From SOKP01 sp048887165 (lineage in GTDB: Archaea; Asgardarchaeota; Lokiarchaeia; Sigyniarchaeales; SOKP01), in assembly GCA_048887165.1 (NCBI GenBank), contig JBHLJZ010000002.1, positions 1-64,000 on the forward strand: a stretch of DNA of 64,000 nt, written 5' to 3'. The stretch's first letter is position 1, and every line of letters begins with the position of its first letter. The notes beneath the pieces were generated by a model that worked only from the letters and a program-made list of their open reading frames with translations, searched no databases and had not been told where the DNA came from. This document shows positions 9,075-18,560 of the stretch, piece after piece. Made by a program: the position numbers and the translations under genes.

Positions 9075-9773
9075 ATGATAATTACTCAACAAAAAGATTT
9101 AGACGAAATATACGAAATGGTAAAAGATTACAACAAAATATTGATTACTGGCTGTGATGGATGCTGTCAACCACCTCGATCATTGAATGAAGCCAAATTG
9201 TTAGGACAGCTTTTAGAACTGAAAGCAAGAACTGAAGGAAAGAAATTAAAATGGAAAGCAATAACTGTTTTGAGACAGTGTGATGATAGAATTGCAGCAA
9301 CCACGGTTAAACCTCATGTTGAGGATTTTGAGGCAATTGTATCATTAGCGTGTGGTCTTGGGGTTGTCATGTTAAATAAAGTATTGCCTACTATCCTAAC
9401 TTACCCTTCACAAGATAGTCATTTTGGTGGTGTTCAAAATAATGGTGAAAATAGTTTTATTGAATATTGTGAGGAATGTGGAGATTGTATAATTGGAGAA
9501 ACAGGGGGTATATGCCCACGTGCTGGATGTGCTAAACACTTGAGCAATGGACCCTGCGGAGGTATGGTGGAAGGCATGTGCGAAGTTGGTGATTATACCA
9601 TTCCTTGTGCATGGGTGAGAATGTGGCAACGTTTAAAAGAATTTAATCGATTAGACTTGTTCAAAAAATATCGCGGTCCAAGAGACTATCGAACCTCCAC
9701 AAGTCCAAGCTATATAACAATATATAAAGAATACGTTAGTGAAGAAGAACAAAAACAGGAGGCGAAGGAATAA
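9075..9773 (+). CDS. metV: MetV-like iron-sulfur/zinc subunit of methylene-tetrahydrofolate reductase (copy 1)
   Basis: MetV partners MetF in reduction of methylene-THF to methyl-THF in the Wood-Ljungdahl methyl branch. This copy has the C-terminal cysteine block YCEECGDC, GICPRAGCAKHL and NGPCGGMVEGMCEVG, as in the second copy near 51 kb. The frame is open from an ATG at 9033, but ATG 9075 has an AAGGAG site nine bases upstream, and the start then aligns with the second MetV, so I chose 9075 (232 residues). Its N-terminal motif is CDGCCQPPRS, whereas copy 2 has the more usual CGTCAALCQTGG; the cofactor site may differ. It lies 77 bp after hdrB and abuts metF. Confidence 0.85.
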   Translation: MIITQQKDLDEIYEMVKDYNKILITGCDGCCQPPRSLNEAKLLGQLLELKARTEGKKLKWKAITVLRQCDDRIAATTVKPHVEDFEAIVSLACGLGVVMLNKVLPTILTYPSQDSHFGGVQNNGENSFIEYCEECGDCIIGETGGICPRAGCAKHLSNGPCGGMVEGMCEVGDYTIPCAWVRMWQRLKEFNRLDLFKKYRGPRDYRTSTSPSYITIYKEYVSEEEQKQEAKE

Positions 9774-10727
9774 ATGCCAAAAAGACCCGCATTTAGTAAA
9801 TTATGCAAAGCAATTGAAGAAGGTCACTTTGTGTTCACTGGTGAACTTGAACCTAAAAAGATCCTTAATCTGGATGAGATTTTTCATTCTGCTGAAGAGA
9901 TGAAAAAGACAGGAAAAATCGTGGCAGCAAATGTAACGGATGGTCCTCAGGGAGATGCATATATGTCTTCACTGGTACCGAGTTATCTTATTCAAGAAAA
10001 AGTAGGAATAGAAGCTGTGTGGCAAGTTACTGTTAGAGATCGGAATCGGGTAGCTCTATTTGGAGATGTAATTGCTGGTGCTGTATTGGGACTAAAAAAT
10101 ATATTAACACTGACAGGAGATCATACAGCTTTAGGTGATCATAAAAAGGGAAGACCTGTCTATGACATTGATAGTACTCAATTCTGTGAAATGCTTTCAA
10201 TAATGATAGATAAAGGTACTGATTATGAAGGTAATGAACTCGAAGGTGGAAAAATAGAGATGAACTTTGGATGCGTGGCTAACCCAAATAGTAATCCAAG
10301 AGAACCTGAGATTCTCAAGGTTGGCCGTAAAGTAGAGCAAGGAGTAGATTTTATACAAACTCAAACAGCTTTTGATATTGATCAAGCGAAAGAGTTTCTC
10401 AAGGATTTGGAGCAGTTTAATGTACCTGTCTTACTTGGAGTATTTCCACTTAAATCATATGGAATCGCATGGTATTTTGATGCTTATATACCTGGTGTTT
10501 CAGTTCCTAAGGACTTGTTAAAATCCTTAAAAAAAGCAGAAAAGGACAATAAAGGAAATAAGCCAGCTAAATATGCAGCACTAGATAAAATAAATATCGA
10601 ATTTTTCGAACCATTTATCAAAGAAATCAAGAAGACTACTAAAGCTGCTGGTATACATTGCATGGCAGTTGAATATGAAAGACTCTTTGACCCACTTCTC
10701 AAGGAATATCCTAAATATGTCAAGTAA
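9774..10727 (+). CDS. metF: Methylene-tetrahydrofolate reductase, MetF family (copy 1)
   Basis: The 317-residue MetF-type TIM barrel shows the N-terminal F.(L/F)TGELEP strand with its catalytic-region Glu, then AANVTDGPQGD, LTLTGDHTALGD (flavin-loop region), FGCVANPN and FIQTQTAFD, and a C-terminal GIHCMAVEYE. It reduces methylene-THF (or possibly methylene-tetrahydromethanopterin) to the methyl form using FAD/FMN. The ATG directly follows the metV stop (no gap), so the two are coupled. Together with MetV and the Hdr proteins it probably forms one multi-enzyme complex. A paralog lies at 49812-50741. Confidence 0.92.
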   Translation: MPKRPAFSKLCKAIEEGHFVFTGELEPKKILNLDEIFHSAEEMKKTGKIVAANVTDGPQGDAYMSSLVPSYLIQEKVGIEAVWQVTVRDRNRVALFGDVIAGAVLGLKNILTLTGDHTALGDHKKGRPVYDIDSTQFCEMLSIMIDKGTDYEGNELEGGKIEMNFGCVANPNSNPREPEILKVGRKVEQGVDFIQTQTAFDIDQAKEFLKDLEQFNVPVLLGVFPLKSYGIAWYFDAYIPGVSVPKDLLKSLKKAEKDNKGNKPAKYAALDKINIEFFEPFIKEIKKTTKAAGIHCMAVEYERLFDPLLKEYPKYVK

Positions 10728-10827
10728 ATATCCTAAAATAAAAATAAAATCAAAATAAGTAATTTTTATAATAAAACTTAAATTTTTTTTAAATAGAAAG
10801 AACCAAATAAAAGGGTAGGAATTAAGT

Positions 10828-11304
10828 ATGAAAAATTTGGATGAAAAAGACAAGAGAATTTTAGAATTATTAATTGAAGATTCACGAATATCATTTACAG
10901 ATATTTCAAAAAAGCTTAAAGAAGAAGGTTTATCTTTAGAAGAATCCACAGTAAGAAAACGTGTTATTAAGTTACAAGATGAGGGTGTAATTGAGAAATT
11001 TACAATAAAGATTTGCCGTGAAGAAGAACGATGTATATATGCTTTTATTACATTAATCCCAAAAAACGAATCGGAAATTAAAGAATTAATACGCGAAACT
11101 CAAATCCTGCCACAATGTGAAGAGGTCTATTTTTTAGCAGGACAATGCGGAGTATTAATTAAAGTGAATGTACCTGAAATAACTGAACTGGATGCGTTAG
11201 TTGAAAGTTTCCGTGGTAGAAGTGATATTAAAAGTGTAGAACGAGTATGTGTTGTATTAAAACCAATTAAAACTGTTTCTCAAGAAAGTAAAGTTTCATT
11301 CTAA
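10828..11304 (+). CDS. Lrp/AsnC family transcriptional regulator
   Basis: The 158-residue protein opens with the classic LDEKDKRILELL start of Lrp/AsnC helix-turn-helix domains. An HTH with STVRKRVIKLQDEGVIEKF follows, and then a RAM-type ligand-binding domain (residues about 75-150). It lies 100 bp after metF on the same strand. This position suggests it senses a metabolite and controls the Hdr-Met operon, possibly via the palindromes upstream of hdrA (inference). The ribosome site GGTAGGAATTAAG is moderate. Confidence 0.9.
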   Translation: MKNLDEKDKRILELLIEDSRISFTDISKKLKEEGLSLEESTVRKRVIKLQDEGVIEKFTIKICREEERCIYAFITLIPKNESEIKELIRETQILPQCEEVYFLAGQCGVLIKVNVPEITELDALVESFRGRSDIKSVERVCVVLKPIKTVSQESKVSF

Positions 11305-11471
11305 ATAATTTTGTTTCTAATTTTCAAGTGCAATATCTAAATATATATTAATAAATTTAGAAAAAAGCACTTTTTCCCTAAAAAATTGAATATTAATTTT
11401 ATGATCGAAAGTCTTATATATTTACTTATATAATAATATATATATCAAATAAAATAAAATAAACCTCAAAG

Positions 11472-11990
11472 ATGCCATATAGATTTGGTTATTATATTAT
11501 AAATTCCCATATAAATGATGTTTGGGATAGTACTTTAGCATTTTGGCAAAATAAACGATCAGTAAAAATAACTAATAGCTTTATTTCTGAAAATTCTTTC
11601 TACCGTGAACTCGAAGTGAAACATGGCATGTCAATACATGCCTATGGCACTTCTACCCGCGAAATTTATAAGATGACATTTGGTTATAAACCTTATGAAA
11701 GAAAAACTTACATTGGTGTTGAAATTTTCTTTTCTTGGGCTGGTAGAGGATTCATTTGGTTGGTACCTCAAAATGTCATGAAATCATGGGCTTTGGAAAT
11801 GGGAATTCTACCTCTAAAATTATTACATAAAAAAGATGAGTACTATTTAGAAAAGTTTAATGAAATATGTAATTATTCTGGACAAGAAAAAATTGGCGAA
11901 AATATAAACTTTTGTCCTATCTGTGGTAATCAACTTTCTATACACTGTAAATTTTGCGCAGAATGTGGAACAAACTTACAAGTTATTTAG
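11472..11990 (+). CDS. Unknown protein with C-terminal double zinc ribbon
   Basis: I do not recognise the family. The 172-residue protein has an N-terminal part (1-140) rich in aromatic residues and beta structure with no clear membrane segment. It ends in a zinc-ribbon pair: FCPICGNQLS and KFCAECGTNL (residues about 149-170). Such CxxC...CxxC tails are common in archaeal and Asgard proteins and may mediate protein or membrane contacts. The upstream region carries dense TATA-like sequence (about 11415-11447), so it is probably transcribed alone. Confidence 0.6.
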   Translation: MPYRFGYYIINSHINDVWDSTLAFWQNKRSVKITNSFISENSFYRELEVKHGMSIHAYGTSTREIYKMTFGYKPYERKTYIGVEIFFSWAGRGFIWLVPQNVMKSWALEMGILPLKLLHKKDEYYLEKFNEICNYSGQEKIGENINFCPICGNQLSIHCKFCAECGTNLQVI

Positions 11991-12175
11991 AAAATCTAAA
12001 CTTAGATATTTTACTTTTCAATTTTTTTAATCTTTTTTAGAAATGCCTTCATAATTTTTAAATTATAAATTTGATGAAGATAATTTTTTTAAATATCAAA
12101 ATCAAAATTTAATACGAAATTCATTTTTGTTGTATATTTGAAATTTCTATTTTTATAATCTAAAAAGTGGTTTGC

Positions 12176-13327
12176 ATGAACGATTTAAAAGAAAATCCAA
12201 TTAAAGAAAAATCTAAAATCAAATATTATTTCCAAGTAGACCTGTTAAAAGCTATTATGATAATTTTTGTTATTTCCGAACATGCTCTTGTTAGACTTCC
12301 ACCAGAAATAAGAGATGTAATGGTTGTTCATTTATGGCAAAGACTTTCAATCCCTTTTTTTGTAGTTATCTTAGGATTTAATATGGGATTGTCTTTTAAA
12401 AAAACCGAAAAAACTAAATTAAAGAACCTTTATTCATGGCATTATTTTAAAAAAAAATTTTGGAGATATGTTTTTCCTTATCTCATTTTATATACTGTAT
12501 CCCTTATAGTTGGTTTATTCATCTATGGTTCTTTTGAAAGTATTGTTTCTAATCAATTATATCCGACTATGGACGAAAGACATCTATATTTGGGTATTAC
12601 TCCTTTTTGGGGGCCAGGTGTATGGTTTATTCCTTTTCTTTTCCAAACAATATTAATAATGCCAATAATTTATAAGGGATTCTCTGGAAAAACTGTTTGG
12701 GCTTTATTAACCCTAGTTTTATGCATTGCTATTAACTTTATAACTAGTATTATCATGTTTTTATTTTTTGGAGAAATTAGTTCAATTGAGGAATGGCGCA
12801 CAATGACTTTCCTTTACATGACAATATTTATGTATATTGGTGGTATTGGATTAGGAATGTGGTTTTCTAGAAATCATAAACTTTTTAGTTTGCATAATTT
12901 ATTTATGTGGATTGTTTTTCCATTATGTGTTTATTATATCTATCAATTTCAATTCCATGATTTTGAAATTGAATTTTTGAGAAGTGATTATAATATAATC
13001 TTTTATAGCTATACAGCTTTCATATTTCTAGTTGTATTGTTAATTTTTCCGCATAATCCACAGAATTTTTTAGCGAAAGGTATAGCTTGGATTGGAAAAT
13101 CATCATATCATATCCTCTTAGTACAAATTTTTTATTTCGGCTTGATGAAAGCGTTCACAGGTAACTTTGCATGTATCCTTCCAGATCCATATGAAACTTC
13201 TGACCTAAACAACTGTATAATTTATGATATAATTACTATAGTTATCTGCGTTTTAATTGGTGTGTTATGGTGCTTCACAGAAACAAAAATTAGGAACTAT
13301 CACTTAAACAGAAAGCAAGCTATATGA
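12176..13327 (+). CDS. Acyltransferase family 3 (OafA/OpgC-like) integral membrane protein
   Basis: The protein of about 383 residues has some ten hydrophobic helices. The first contains the family signature: a charged residue followed by a His in the first helix (QVDLLKAIMIIFVISEHA). The family O-acylates sugars, lipids or other envelope components using cytoplasmic acyl-CoA. A GTG three codons upstream (12167) could also start translation, but neither start has a clear ribosome site; I prefer the ATG at 12176. It lies tail-to-tail with the MBL-fold gene, with 15 bp between stops. The acceptor is unknown. Confidence 0.8.
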   Translation: MNDLKENPIKEKSKIKYYFQVDLLKAIMIIFVISEHALVRLPPEIRDVMVVHLWQRLSIPFFVVILGFNMGLSFKKTEKTKLKNLYSWHYFKKKFWRYVFPYLILYTVSLIVGLFIYGSFESIVSNQLYPTMDERHLYLGITPFWGPGVWFIPFLFQTILIMPIIYKGFSGKTVWALLTLVLCIAINFITSIIMFLFFGEISSIEEWRTMTFLYMTIFMYIGGIGLGMWFSRNHKLFSLHNLFMWIVFPLCVYYIYQFQFHDFEIEFLRSDYNIIFYSYTAFIFLVVLLIFPHNPQNFLAKGIAWIGKSSYHILLVQIFYFGLMKAFTGNFACILPDPYETSDLNNCIIYDIITIVICVLIGVLWCFTETKIRNYHLNRKQAI

Positions 13328-13342
13328 AAGAAGACAAAAAAT

Positions 13343-14365
13343 TTAAGACTTATAATAAAATTTCCCATTTTTTTCATTTTTTTGAACTTTTCCTTCATTT
13401 TCTAAGTATATCAAATGACCCAATACTTCGCTTAATGCCATATATGAATTAATGTCGTCAAGATTTACTCCAAAATGTTTCTGTGAGATTTCTAATGGTG
13501 TCTTTGGATTATCCTTAATTAAGTTCGAAATTTCTGTCAATCTATTTTTATGATGTTCTTTTATCGCTAAAATTCGTTCATGAGGATTATAAATTATTTC
13601 TTGATGAGCTGGAAAAATTATCTTTGGTCCTAACTCATCAATTCTATCTAAAGATTTTAAATAATGATCTAATATATTCTCAAAATTTTGATTTTTATAT
13701 TTATTTCTTAAAGCAGGACTAATTACAAAGTTACCAATATGAGGTGTAATTCTTGAAAGAATGTGATCTCCAGCGAATAAATATTTTCTTTTTCTATCAA
13801 AAATACATATATGACCAAAACTATGTCCTGGTGTCCAGATAATTTCCAAATCTCCTAAAATTACATCGTAATCATTAACAACTATATCAGGTTTTTGATA
13901 TTGAAGATATCTTGGCCAAAATGTGAAAAACTGAATAACTTTTTGAGCTTGTTTTTCAGCAATACCGTATTTAACCATTAGATCTGCAATTCTTCTAGAT
14001 TCTTCTTTCATTTCATTAAGATTTTCCTCATTAGTCTCCCATTTTAAAACTTTGTGAGTTATATCATTCATCACTATATTCATTTCAGGATTTTTAAGCT
14101 TAAAGCTTCTTACTAATCCAATATGGTCTAAATGAATATGAGAAATAATGCAATAATCAATTTCTTTTATAGATAATTCCAGACTCTCAAGAGCAGAGAA
14201 AAGTTTTCGCTCCCAATTCCCCATATTGAGCCCAGCATCAATTAATACTTTACTTCCATTCACTTCAAACAGGTAAAGGCAAACATATTTAACGGCAAAA
14301 GGGACATCGATCTTAATTTGGAAAATGCCTTCAATTTCATTTATCTCTGATTTAAAATTATACAA
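13343..14365 (-). CDS. Metallo-beta-lactamase-fold hydrolase
   Basis: The 340-residue protein has the metal-binding motif SHIHLDHIG with H76, H78, D80 and H81. Further ligands are TPGHSFGH (around residue 180) and AGDHIL, and a C-terminal His in FPAHQEI. The last about 70 residues are helical and resemble a small wHTH-like domain (PLEISQKHFG, then ALSEVLGHLIYL), as in the LACTB2/RNase-Z-like beta-lactamase group. It is probably a hydrolase of a thioester, phosphodiester or similar bond; the substrate is not readable. Single gene on the minus strand. Confidence 0.85.
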   Translation of the reverse strand: MYNFKSEINEIEGIFQIKIDVPFAVKYVCLYLFEVNGSKVLIDAGLNMGNWERKLFSALESLELSIKEIDYCIISHIHLDHIGLVRSFKLKNPEMNIVMNDITHKVLKWETNEENLNEMKEESRRIADLMVKYGIAEKQAQKVIQFFTFWPRYLQYQKPDIVVNDYDVILGDLEIIWTPGHSFGHICIFDRKRKYLFAGDHILSRITPHIGNFVISPALRNKYKNQNFENILDHYLKSLDRIDELGPKIIFPAHQEIIYNPHERILAIKEHHKNRLTEISNLIKDNPKTPLEISQKHFGVNLDDINSYMALSEVLGHLIYLENEGKVQKNEKNGKFYYKS

Positions 14366-14528
14366 TCTATATTCATGTTGTTAATTTATGTATCTTTATT
14401 TAGAAAAAATTTGAAGATTTTTTTACTTTCCGATATTCTTCTTTTAAAATTACCTTCTTAAAAATTAAAAATTTTAAGCTAAAAACATATATTAGAAATG
14501 TAGAGAATTACATTGAATTCTTAAAAAA

Positions 14529-15152
14529 ATGTCAGATTTAAGTAATTTATTACGTCTTTCAAAAAAACACATTAAATCCGCAAGTTTAGTATTATCAAGG
14601 GCTTTTTTAAACGATCCAATAATCCGTTGGCAGATTCCAGATTTTAATATTAGAACGAAAAAACTTCATTATTTATGGGAAATAACCCTAAGAATTGGAA
14701 TAAAATATGGTGAAGTATATGGTACTTCAGAAAATTTAGAGGGGATAGCTATGTGGCGACCTCCTAAAAACGTTAATATATCTTACTGGAAATTTGTAAA
14801 AAATGGTGGTATAAAGCTTCCATTCAAGTTTGGAGTACAATCAACTAAAAGAATGTCATTTATTCAAGCTGTTAATGATTCTATTCGTAATATCTATATG
14901 AAGGCTCCTTACTGGTATTTTGGACCGATTGCAGTCGATCCTAAATACCAAGGACAAGGATTTGCAAGTGAGTTAATGAGACCTATGTTAGAACGTATAG
15001 ATAATAATGAAAAATTACCCATTTATTTAGAAACAAATATCGAGAGAAATATCTATATTTATGACCATTTTGGGTTTAGAGTTCTTGAAGAAATTATTAT
15101 TCCTAAGACAAATATTGTAAATTGGTCAATGATAAGAATAAAAGATTTATAA
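14529..15152 (+). CDS. GNAT family N-acetyltransferase
   Basis: The 207-residue protein contains the GNAT acetyl-CoA motif A, AVDPKYQGQGFASELM (about residues 137-152). Motif B follows, with YLETNIERNIYIYDHFGFRVLE. The N-terminal half (LSRAFLNDPI, then the MWRPPKN segment) resembles the fungal/bacterial GNATs that acetylate small amines or drugs. The substrate is unknown. It is a stand-alone gene, divergent from the MBL-fold gene. Confidence 0.88.
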   Translation: MSDLSNLLRLSKKHIKSASLVLSRAFLNDPIIRWQIPDFNIRTKKLHYLWEITLRIGIKYGEVYGTSENLEGIAMWRPPKNVNISYWKFVKNGGIKLPFKFGVQSTKRMSFIQAVNDSIRNIYMKAPYWYFGPIAVDPKYQGQGFASELMRPMLERIDNNEKLPIYLETNIERNIYIYDHFGFRVLEEIIIPKTNIVNWSMIRIKDL

Positions 15153-15215
15153 TCTATAATTCTTTTTTCCAAAAAAGGAAAAAATCTTCTTTAATTACAC
15201 TCTAATTTTAAGAGC

Positions 15216-15911
15216 TTATTCCTTTAAACCATAATACATGAACCAGAAACTACTTAAATATCCTATTCTTACAATGATTACAAGTAAACCAGGAGCAGTT
15301 AACCCTTCAATAAGTCCGAATATGCAAAAACACAATGATCCAAGAGCAATAAGAAAAAATTTCCTTCTAATGACTCCAGATGATTTAAAACTTTTAATTA
15401 GAAATCCCATTCCAAGTAAAAGTATTATAGATAATAAAAACATAGCCATTAGAACACCTGCCATTGAAAAAGTATTTACATTATAATCAATTAACTGATT
15501 GATTGGATATGCGAAATTAAATGTCCCTAAAGGATTCAAAAAAATGAAAAATTCAAACACTAAACTTAAAATGATGAAGATTGTAACCCAATACCACTTT
15601 TTCGAAGGGATCAAAAGCTCGCTTCCAATATATATTGCTGTAATCACTGCAGGCGCCATCCAAATGTAACTCAATATCCCAACTATACCGTTTGTGTTAT
15701 TAATATTACTATCAGTTATTAGAACAATTAAAAAATCCAAAAACACCCCAAGGAACATAAGTCCTGCAAAAGCATTTGCTAAACCTAAATATAATAAAAT
15801 TTTTGCATTTGATTTTCTTGATTTATAAATAAAAAACCCTCCAAAAAGAATTCCAAATACTACTACACCTGATGCAGTTAATCCATCAATCCAACCTAAA
15901 AAATTTAACAT
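15216..15911 (-). CDS. Seven-helix integral membrane protein, unknown function
   Basis: I do not recognise the family. The 231 residues form seven hydrophobic segments (about 12-30, 40-65, 80-100, 108-128, 145-167, 180-205 and 210-228), giving a seven-helix layout with short loops. No retinal-type lysine motif or other signature is visible. Similar 7TM proteins without assigned role are common in Asgard genomes. It is monocistronic and faces the acetyltransferase tail-to-tail. Confidence 0.6.
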   Translation of the reverse strand: MLNFLGWIDGLTASGVVVFGILFGGFFIYKSRKSNAKILLYLGLANAFAGLMFLGVFLDFLIVLITDSNINNTNGIVGILSYIWMAPAVITAIYIGSELLIPSKKWYWVTIFIILSLVFEFFIFLNPLGTFNFAYPINQLIDYNVNTFSMAGVLMAMFLLSIILLLGMGFLIKSFKSSGVIRRKFFLIALGSLCFCIFGLIEGLTAPGLLVIIVRIGYLSSFWFMYYGLKE

Positions 15912-16058
15912 CCAAAATCGCCTTCTTTTAACTTTAGCTAATTATAGAATATTAATAATATTAAACCAAATCCTACTTATAAATGAATCTTCATAGACAA
16001 TATTTATATATTAATATATTAATGAAAGATGTTAAAATACTGAACTAACTTCAGAAGT

Positions 16059-16343
16059 CTATTTTTTTTCATCCTTTTCGAAGAAAAGCGATTTTTTCAT
16101 ATCAAACTCTAAGTCTCTTAATTTTCGTTTAATCTCTGCCGGATTATAATCATGTTGAAGCATATCCATGATGGTCTCTTTTAGATTTTCAAGATTGTCA
16201 ACAGCACATTGATAAAAGATATTGTTTTTATCCATACTCATACTAAGGATATCATATAGACCTGTTAGTGCTGAATGAATTTTTTCATAATATTCCCAAG
16301 CTTTCTCTAAATCAGAGTCATCTCTCTTCTCTTCTTCTGGCAT
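16059..16343 (-). CDS. Small helical hypothetical protein
   Basis: The 94-residue protein is highly charged and predicted to be mostly alpha-helical (DLEKAWEYYEKIHSALTGL, then MDKNNIFYQCAVDNLENL). No known motif is visible. The ATG lies after a sequence of A-rich leader without a clear ribosome site. Minus-strand neighbours are 170 bp away upstream. Function unknown. Confidence 0.5.
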   Translation of the reverse strand: MPEEEKRDDSDLEKAWEYYEKIHSALTGLYDILSMSMDKNNIFYQCAVDNLENLKETIMDMLQHDYNPAEIKRKLRDLEFDMKKSLFFEKDEKK

Positions 16344-16515
16344 TATAAAAAAAAATGAATGATAAAAAAAATAGTTTTCAGCTCAATTAAATATCAAAAA
16401 AATACTAGCTTTCAGCAAAAGTTTCAATATTTAAATAATCAATTCATAAAACTAAGAGAAAGCTAAAAAATTATAACTCAATCTATAAAATAAAATAAGA
16501 TAAAAAAATATTCAA

Positions 16516-16851
16516 TTACTGTAAAAGCTCTTTAATATTTTTGGCTAATTCTTGTTCTTCTGCCTCTTCTAATAACTTGAAAGTTGCTTCTGCGTTAACC
16601 CTTAGCGAACCGTGAAGTAATTTTTCAAGGCCAATTCGGGTATTTAATCTTTCGGTTTTTTGTAAATGGAAAATAACTCGTCCAAGTTCATTTTTCAAGA
16701 CGCCACCCTCGGCACTTAAACAAATATCTAACAAAGCAGGACATATTTCTTCAATCGCGTCTAAACTAACTTTAGATGCTAAGGAATACAATTCTTTTAG
16801 TTGCTCATCAGAAATAGCCATTACTTTTTCTTGAAGTTCTAACATTGACAT
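16516..16851 (-). CDS. All-helical hypothetical protein
   Basis: The 111-residue protein is predicted to be entirely alpha-helical with repeated leucine-rich amphipathic segments (about 4-28, 30-48, 52-68 and 72-110). Its two cysteines lie in EEICPALLDICL. I do not recognise the family. It may belong to the same transcript as the 94-residue protein downstream. Confidence 0.5.
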   Translation of the reverse strand: MSMLELQEKVMAISDEQLKELYSLASKVSLDAIEEICPALLDICLSAEGGVLKNELGRVIFHLQKTERLNTRIGLEKLLHGSLRVNAEATFKLLEEAEEQELAKNIKELLQ

Positions 16852-17384
16852 ATTTTATCACTTTTTTTTATTATTTTTTGTTTTTATTCCTAACTTTAAT
16901 AAGAATAGTTTAATATTTAAATGTATTGGGATAATTTCCTTCTCTTAAATTGCGAAATCGGGCAAATATTTAGAAAACTGATTCTTTCCGCAATCTTTTT
17001 GACAGAATCCGGAAATCATATTCTTTATAATTTCTTTTTCCGAAAATAACATTTTTACTAATTTTAGATGATTGATCGATGACAGAAAACTGATTTTTAT
17101 TGACAATTTCGTTACTTTTTTCTTAAGATGGGTAAGAGACGGGTCTAGGGATTCGTGAAAAAAGTCATAAAAAAATTATTAATTCCGATAAAAAATCACT
17201 TTTTTTTAATGAAATTTCGAAATTTTTTGATAAAATTTTTTCATTTCAGATCAAAATGATGGTTTCTCTACGTTTTCGCAAGAAATTATTATCAGAATTA
17301 CAAATTTTTCAGTAAAAATTATTGATTTAAATTATTTCTTAAAATGATTTTGATGATTTTAGATAAGATTTTATCTTACTAAAA
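16852..17384. other. 533-bp intergenic region without a convincing gene
   Basis: No credible coding frame on either strand. A hairpin-forming pair TTTCCG (16985-16990) / CGGAAA (17010-17015), a 14-bp palindrome AAATTTCGAAATTT (17212-17225) and a hairpin AGATAA/TTATCT (17361-17376, just after the ferredoxin gene) are visible. The segment near 17125-17155 is locally richer in G. A small RNA or an extended leader for the 111-residue protein is possible but unsupported. Confidence 0.35.
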
Positions 17385-18518
17385 CTAAACTAATTCTGAA
17401 AAAGTCTTTGTACCAAACTTGAATTTTTCAGACGGTATATTATCTCTGACTTTCACCAGTTTAATTGCATTGTTGGGGCAGTTAGTCGCACAAACACCGC
17501 ATCCTATACAGTATTCTTCATTAATAAACATCTTTTCATCAGATTTATCTACTAAATTTGGAAGTTTATGATGAATTGCTTCCATCGGACACTTTTTTAG
17601 ACAGGTTTCACATTTAGTACAAAGATCATCATTTATTTTTGGTATATAATTTGATACCATAGAAGCAATGTATTTTTCTTTTGCTGCGAATGCTCCACAG
17701 TGGCAACTACAGCAATTACATACAAATAGTGTAGATTCAATGCTATCATCTGCAATACAGCTATGAACTAATCCTGCTTTTTCAGTTTTTCTCAAATATT
17801 CTATAGCTTCTTGTTTATTCATTTTTGGTGCCCCCCTCTCTATGGAAGAGAGAGCACCTTCTCCCGCTAAGAAGCAGCCCATCTCTGCTGGAGCAACTTT
17901 ACATGGATCTCCGGTGTATTCACCTATTAACCGACATTGACATGGAATAACAGTAAATATATCATAATTATCAATTAATTGAGAAACTAATTCATAAGGT
18001 AAAATTTTAGATTCAGCATCCAAGGATTCATCAATTTCAATTAATTTTTCCTTAGCGTCCACTGGCAAACGAGGCCGAAAGAACTTTAAATTAGCTTCAG
18101 TTAAAAAGGGTGGTATGAAGTTTTTAAAAATAAAATTCCGATAGATTTCTGCTACTTTTTTTAAATTTTCTTCTGAATCATTCTGTCTAATAAAGTATTT
18201 CTCAAATATACCTGGAAGAATTGGAATAAGACTATAGAGCGTTGCCTGTTCAGTTTCAACTTTAGCAATTGTACCTTTTTCATTCAATTTGTCTAATACA
18301 ACTTTTATGTCTGCTTTTGGAATACCTGACTTCTGTTCTAATTGTTCTAATGTATTATACTTATCAGCACCTTCTAAATATGTGAGAATCTTAACTTCCT
18401 CTTCACTCCATAAAATTTTCATAAGTTCATAGACTTTTTTATGTTTAGGTGCATATAGTGGTCCAAGACTTAATTTTTGTCTTACAATTTCATAATTATC
18501 AGTCTCAGTCATAATCAT
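17385..18518 (-). CDS. Winged-helix plus dicluster ferredoxin protein
   Basis: The 377-residue protein combines a winged-helix domain (about residues 35-105; LEQLEQKSGIPKADIKVVLD) with an Fe-S C-terminus. It contains an unusual cysteine block in the middle (PCQCRLIGEY, then CKVAPAEMGC near 195-215, and CNCCSCHCG near 265-275). Two classic [4Fe-4S] motifs follow: CTKCETCLKKCP and CIGCGVCATNCP (about 297-345). Proteins of this layout are widespread in anaerobic archaea and bacteria. They may couple redox state to DNA or to an Fe-S partner, but no precise role is established to my knowledge. The ATG at 18518 or the next one (18515) could start it. It sits 42 bp after the helicase gene stop on the same strand's upstream side. 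Confidence 0.8.
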   Translation of the reverse strand: MIMTETDNYEIVRQKLSLGPLYAPKHKKVYELMKILWSEEEVKILTYLEGADKYNTLEQLEQKSGIPKADIKVVLDKLNEKGTIAKVETEQATLYSLIPILPGIFEKYFIRQNDSEENLKKVAEIYRNFIFKNFIPPFLTEANLKFFRPRLPVDAKEKLIEIDESLDAESKILPYELVSQLIDNYDIFTVIPCQCRLIGEYTGDPCKVAPAEMGCFLAGEGALSSIERGAPKMNKQEAIEYLRKTEKAGLVHSCIADDSIESTLFVCNCCSCHCGAFAAKEKYIASMVSNYIPKINDDLCTKCETCLKKCPMEAIHHKLPNLVDKSDEKMFINEEYCIGCGVCATNCPNNAIKLVKVRDNIPSEKFKFGTKTFSELV

Positions 18519-18560
18519 CTTTAATATTTGTTAGTATTAAAATAATTCTTTCAGATACAA

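Noticed and set aside
10581..10949. Open minus-strand frame of 122 codons antisense to the end of metF and the start of the Lrp gene
   Set aside because: Composition is that of an antisense shadow (Ile/Phe/Ser rich), it lacks a ribosome site, and both strands' well-supported genes explain the region.
17361..17376. AGATAA/TTATCT hairpin after the wHTH-ferredoxin gene as a terminator
   Set aside because: Short AT stem with no following U tract in the gene's direction; likely chance.
16852..17384. Possible small gene or small RNA in the long spacer
   Set aside because: No frame with a ribosome site and only weak hairpins; not enough to call.
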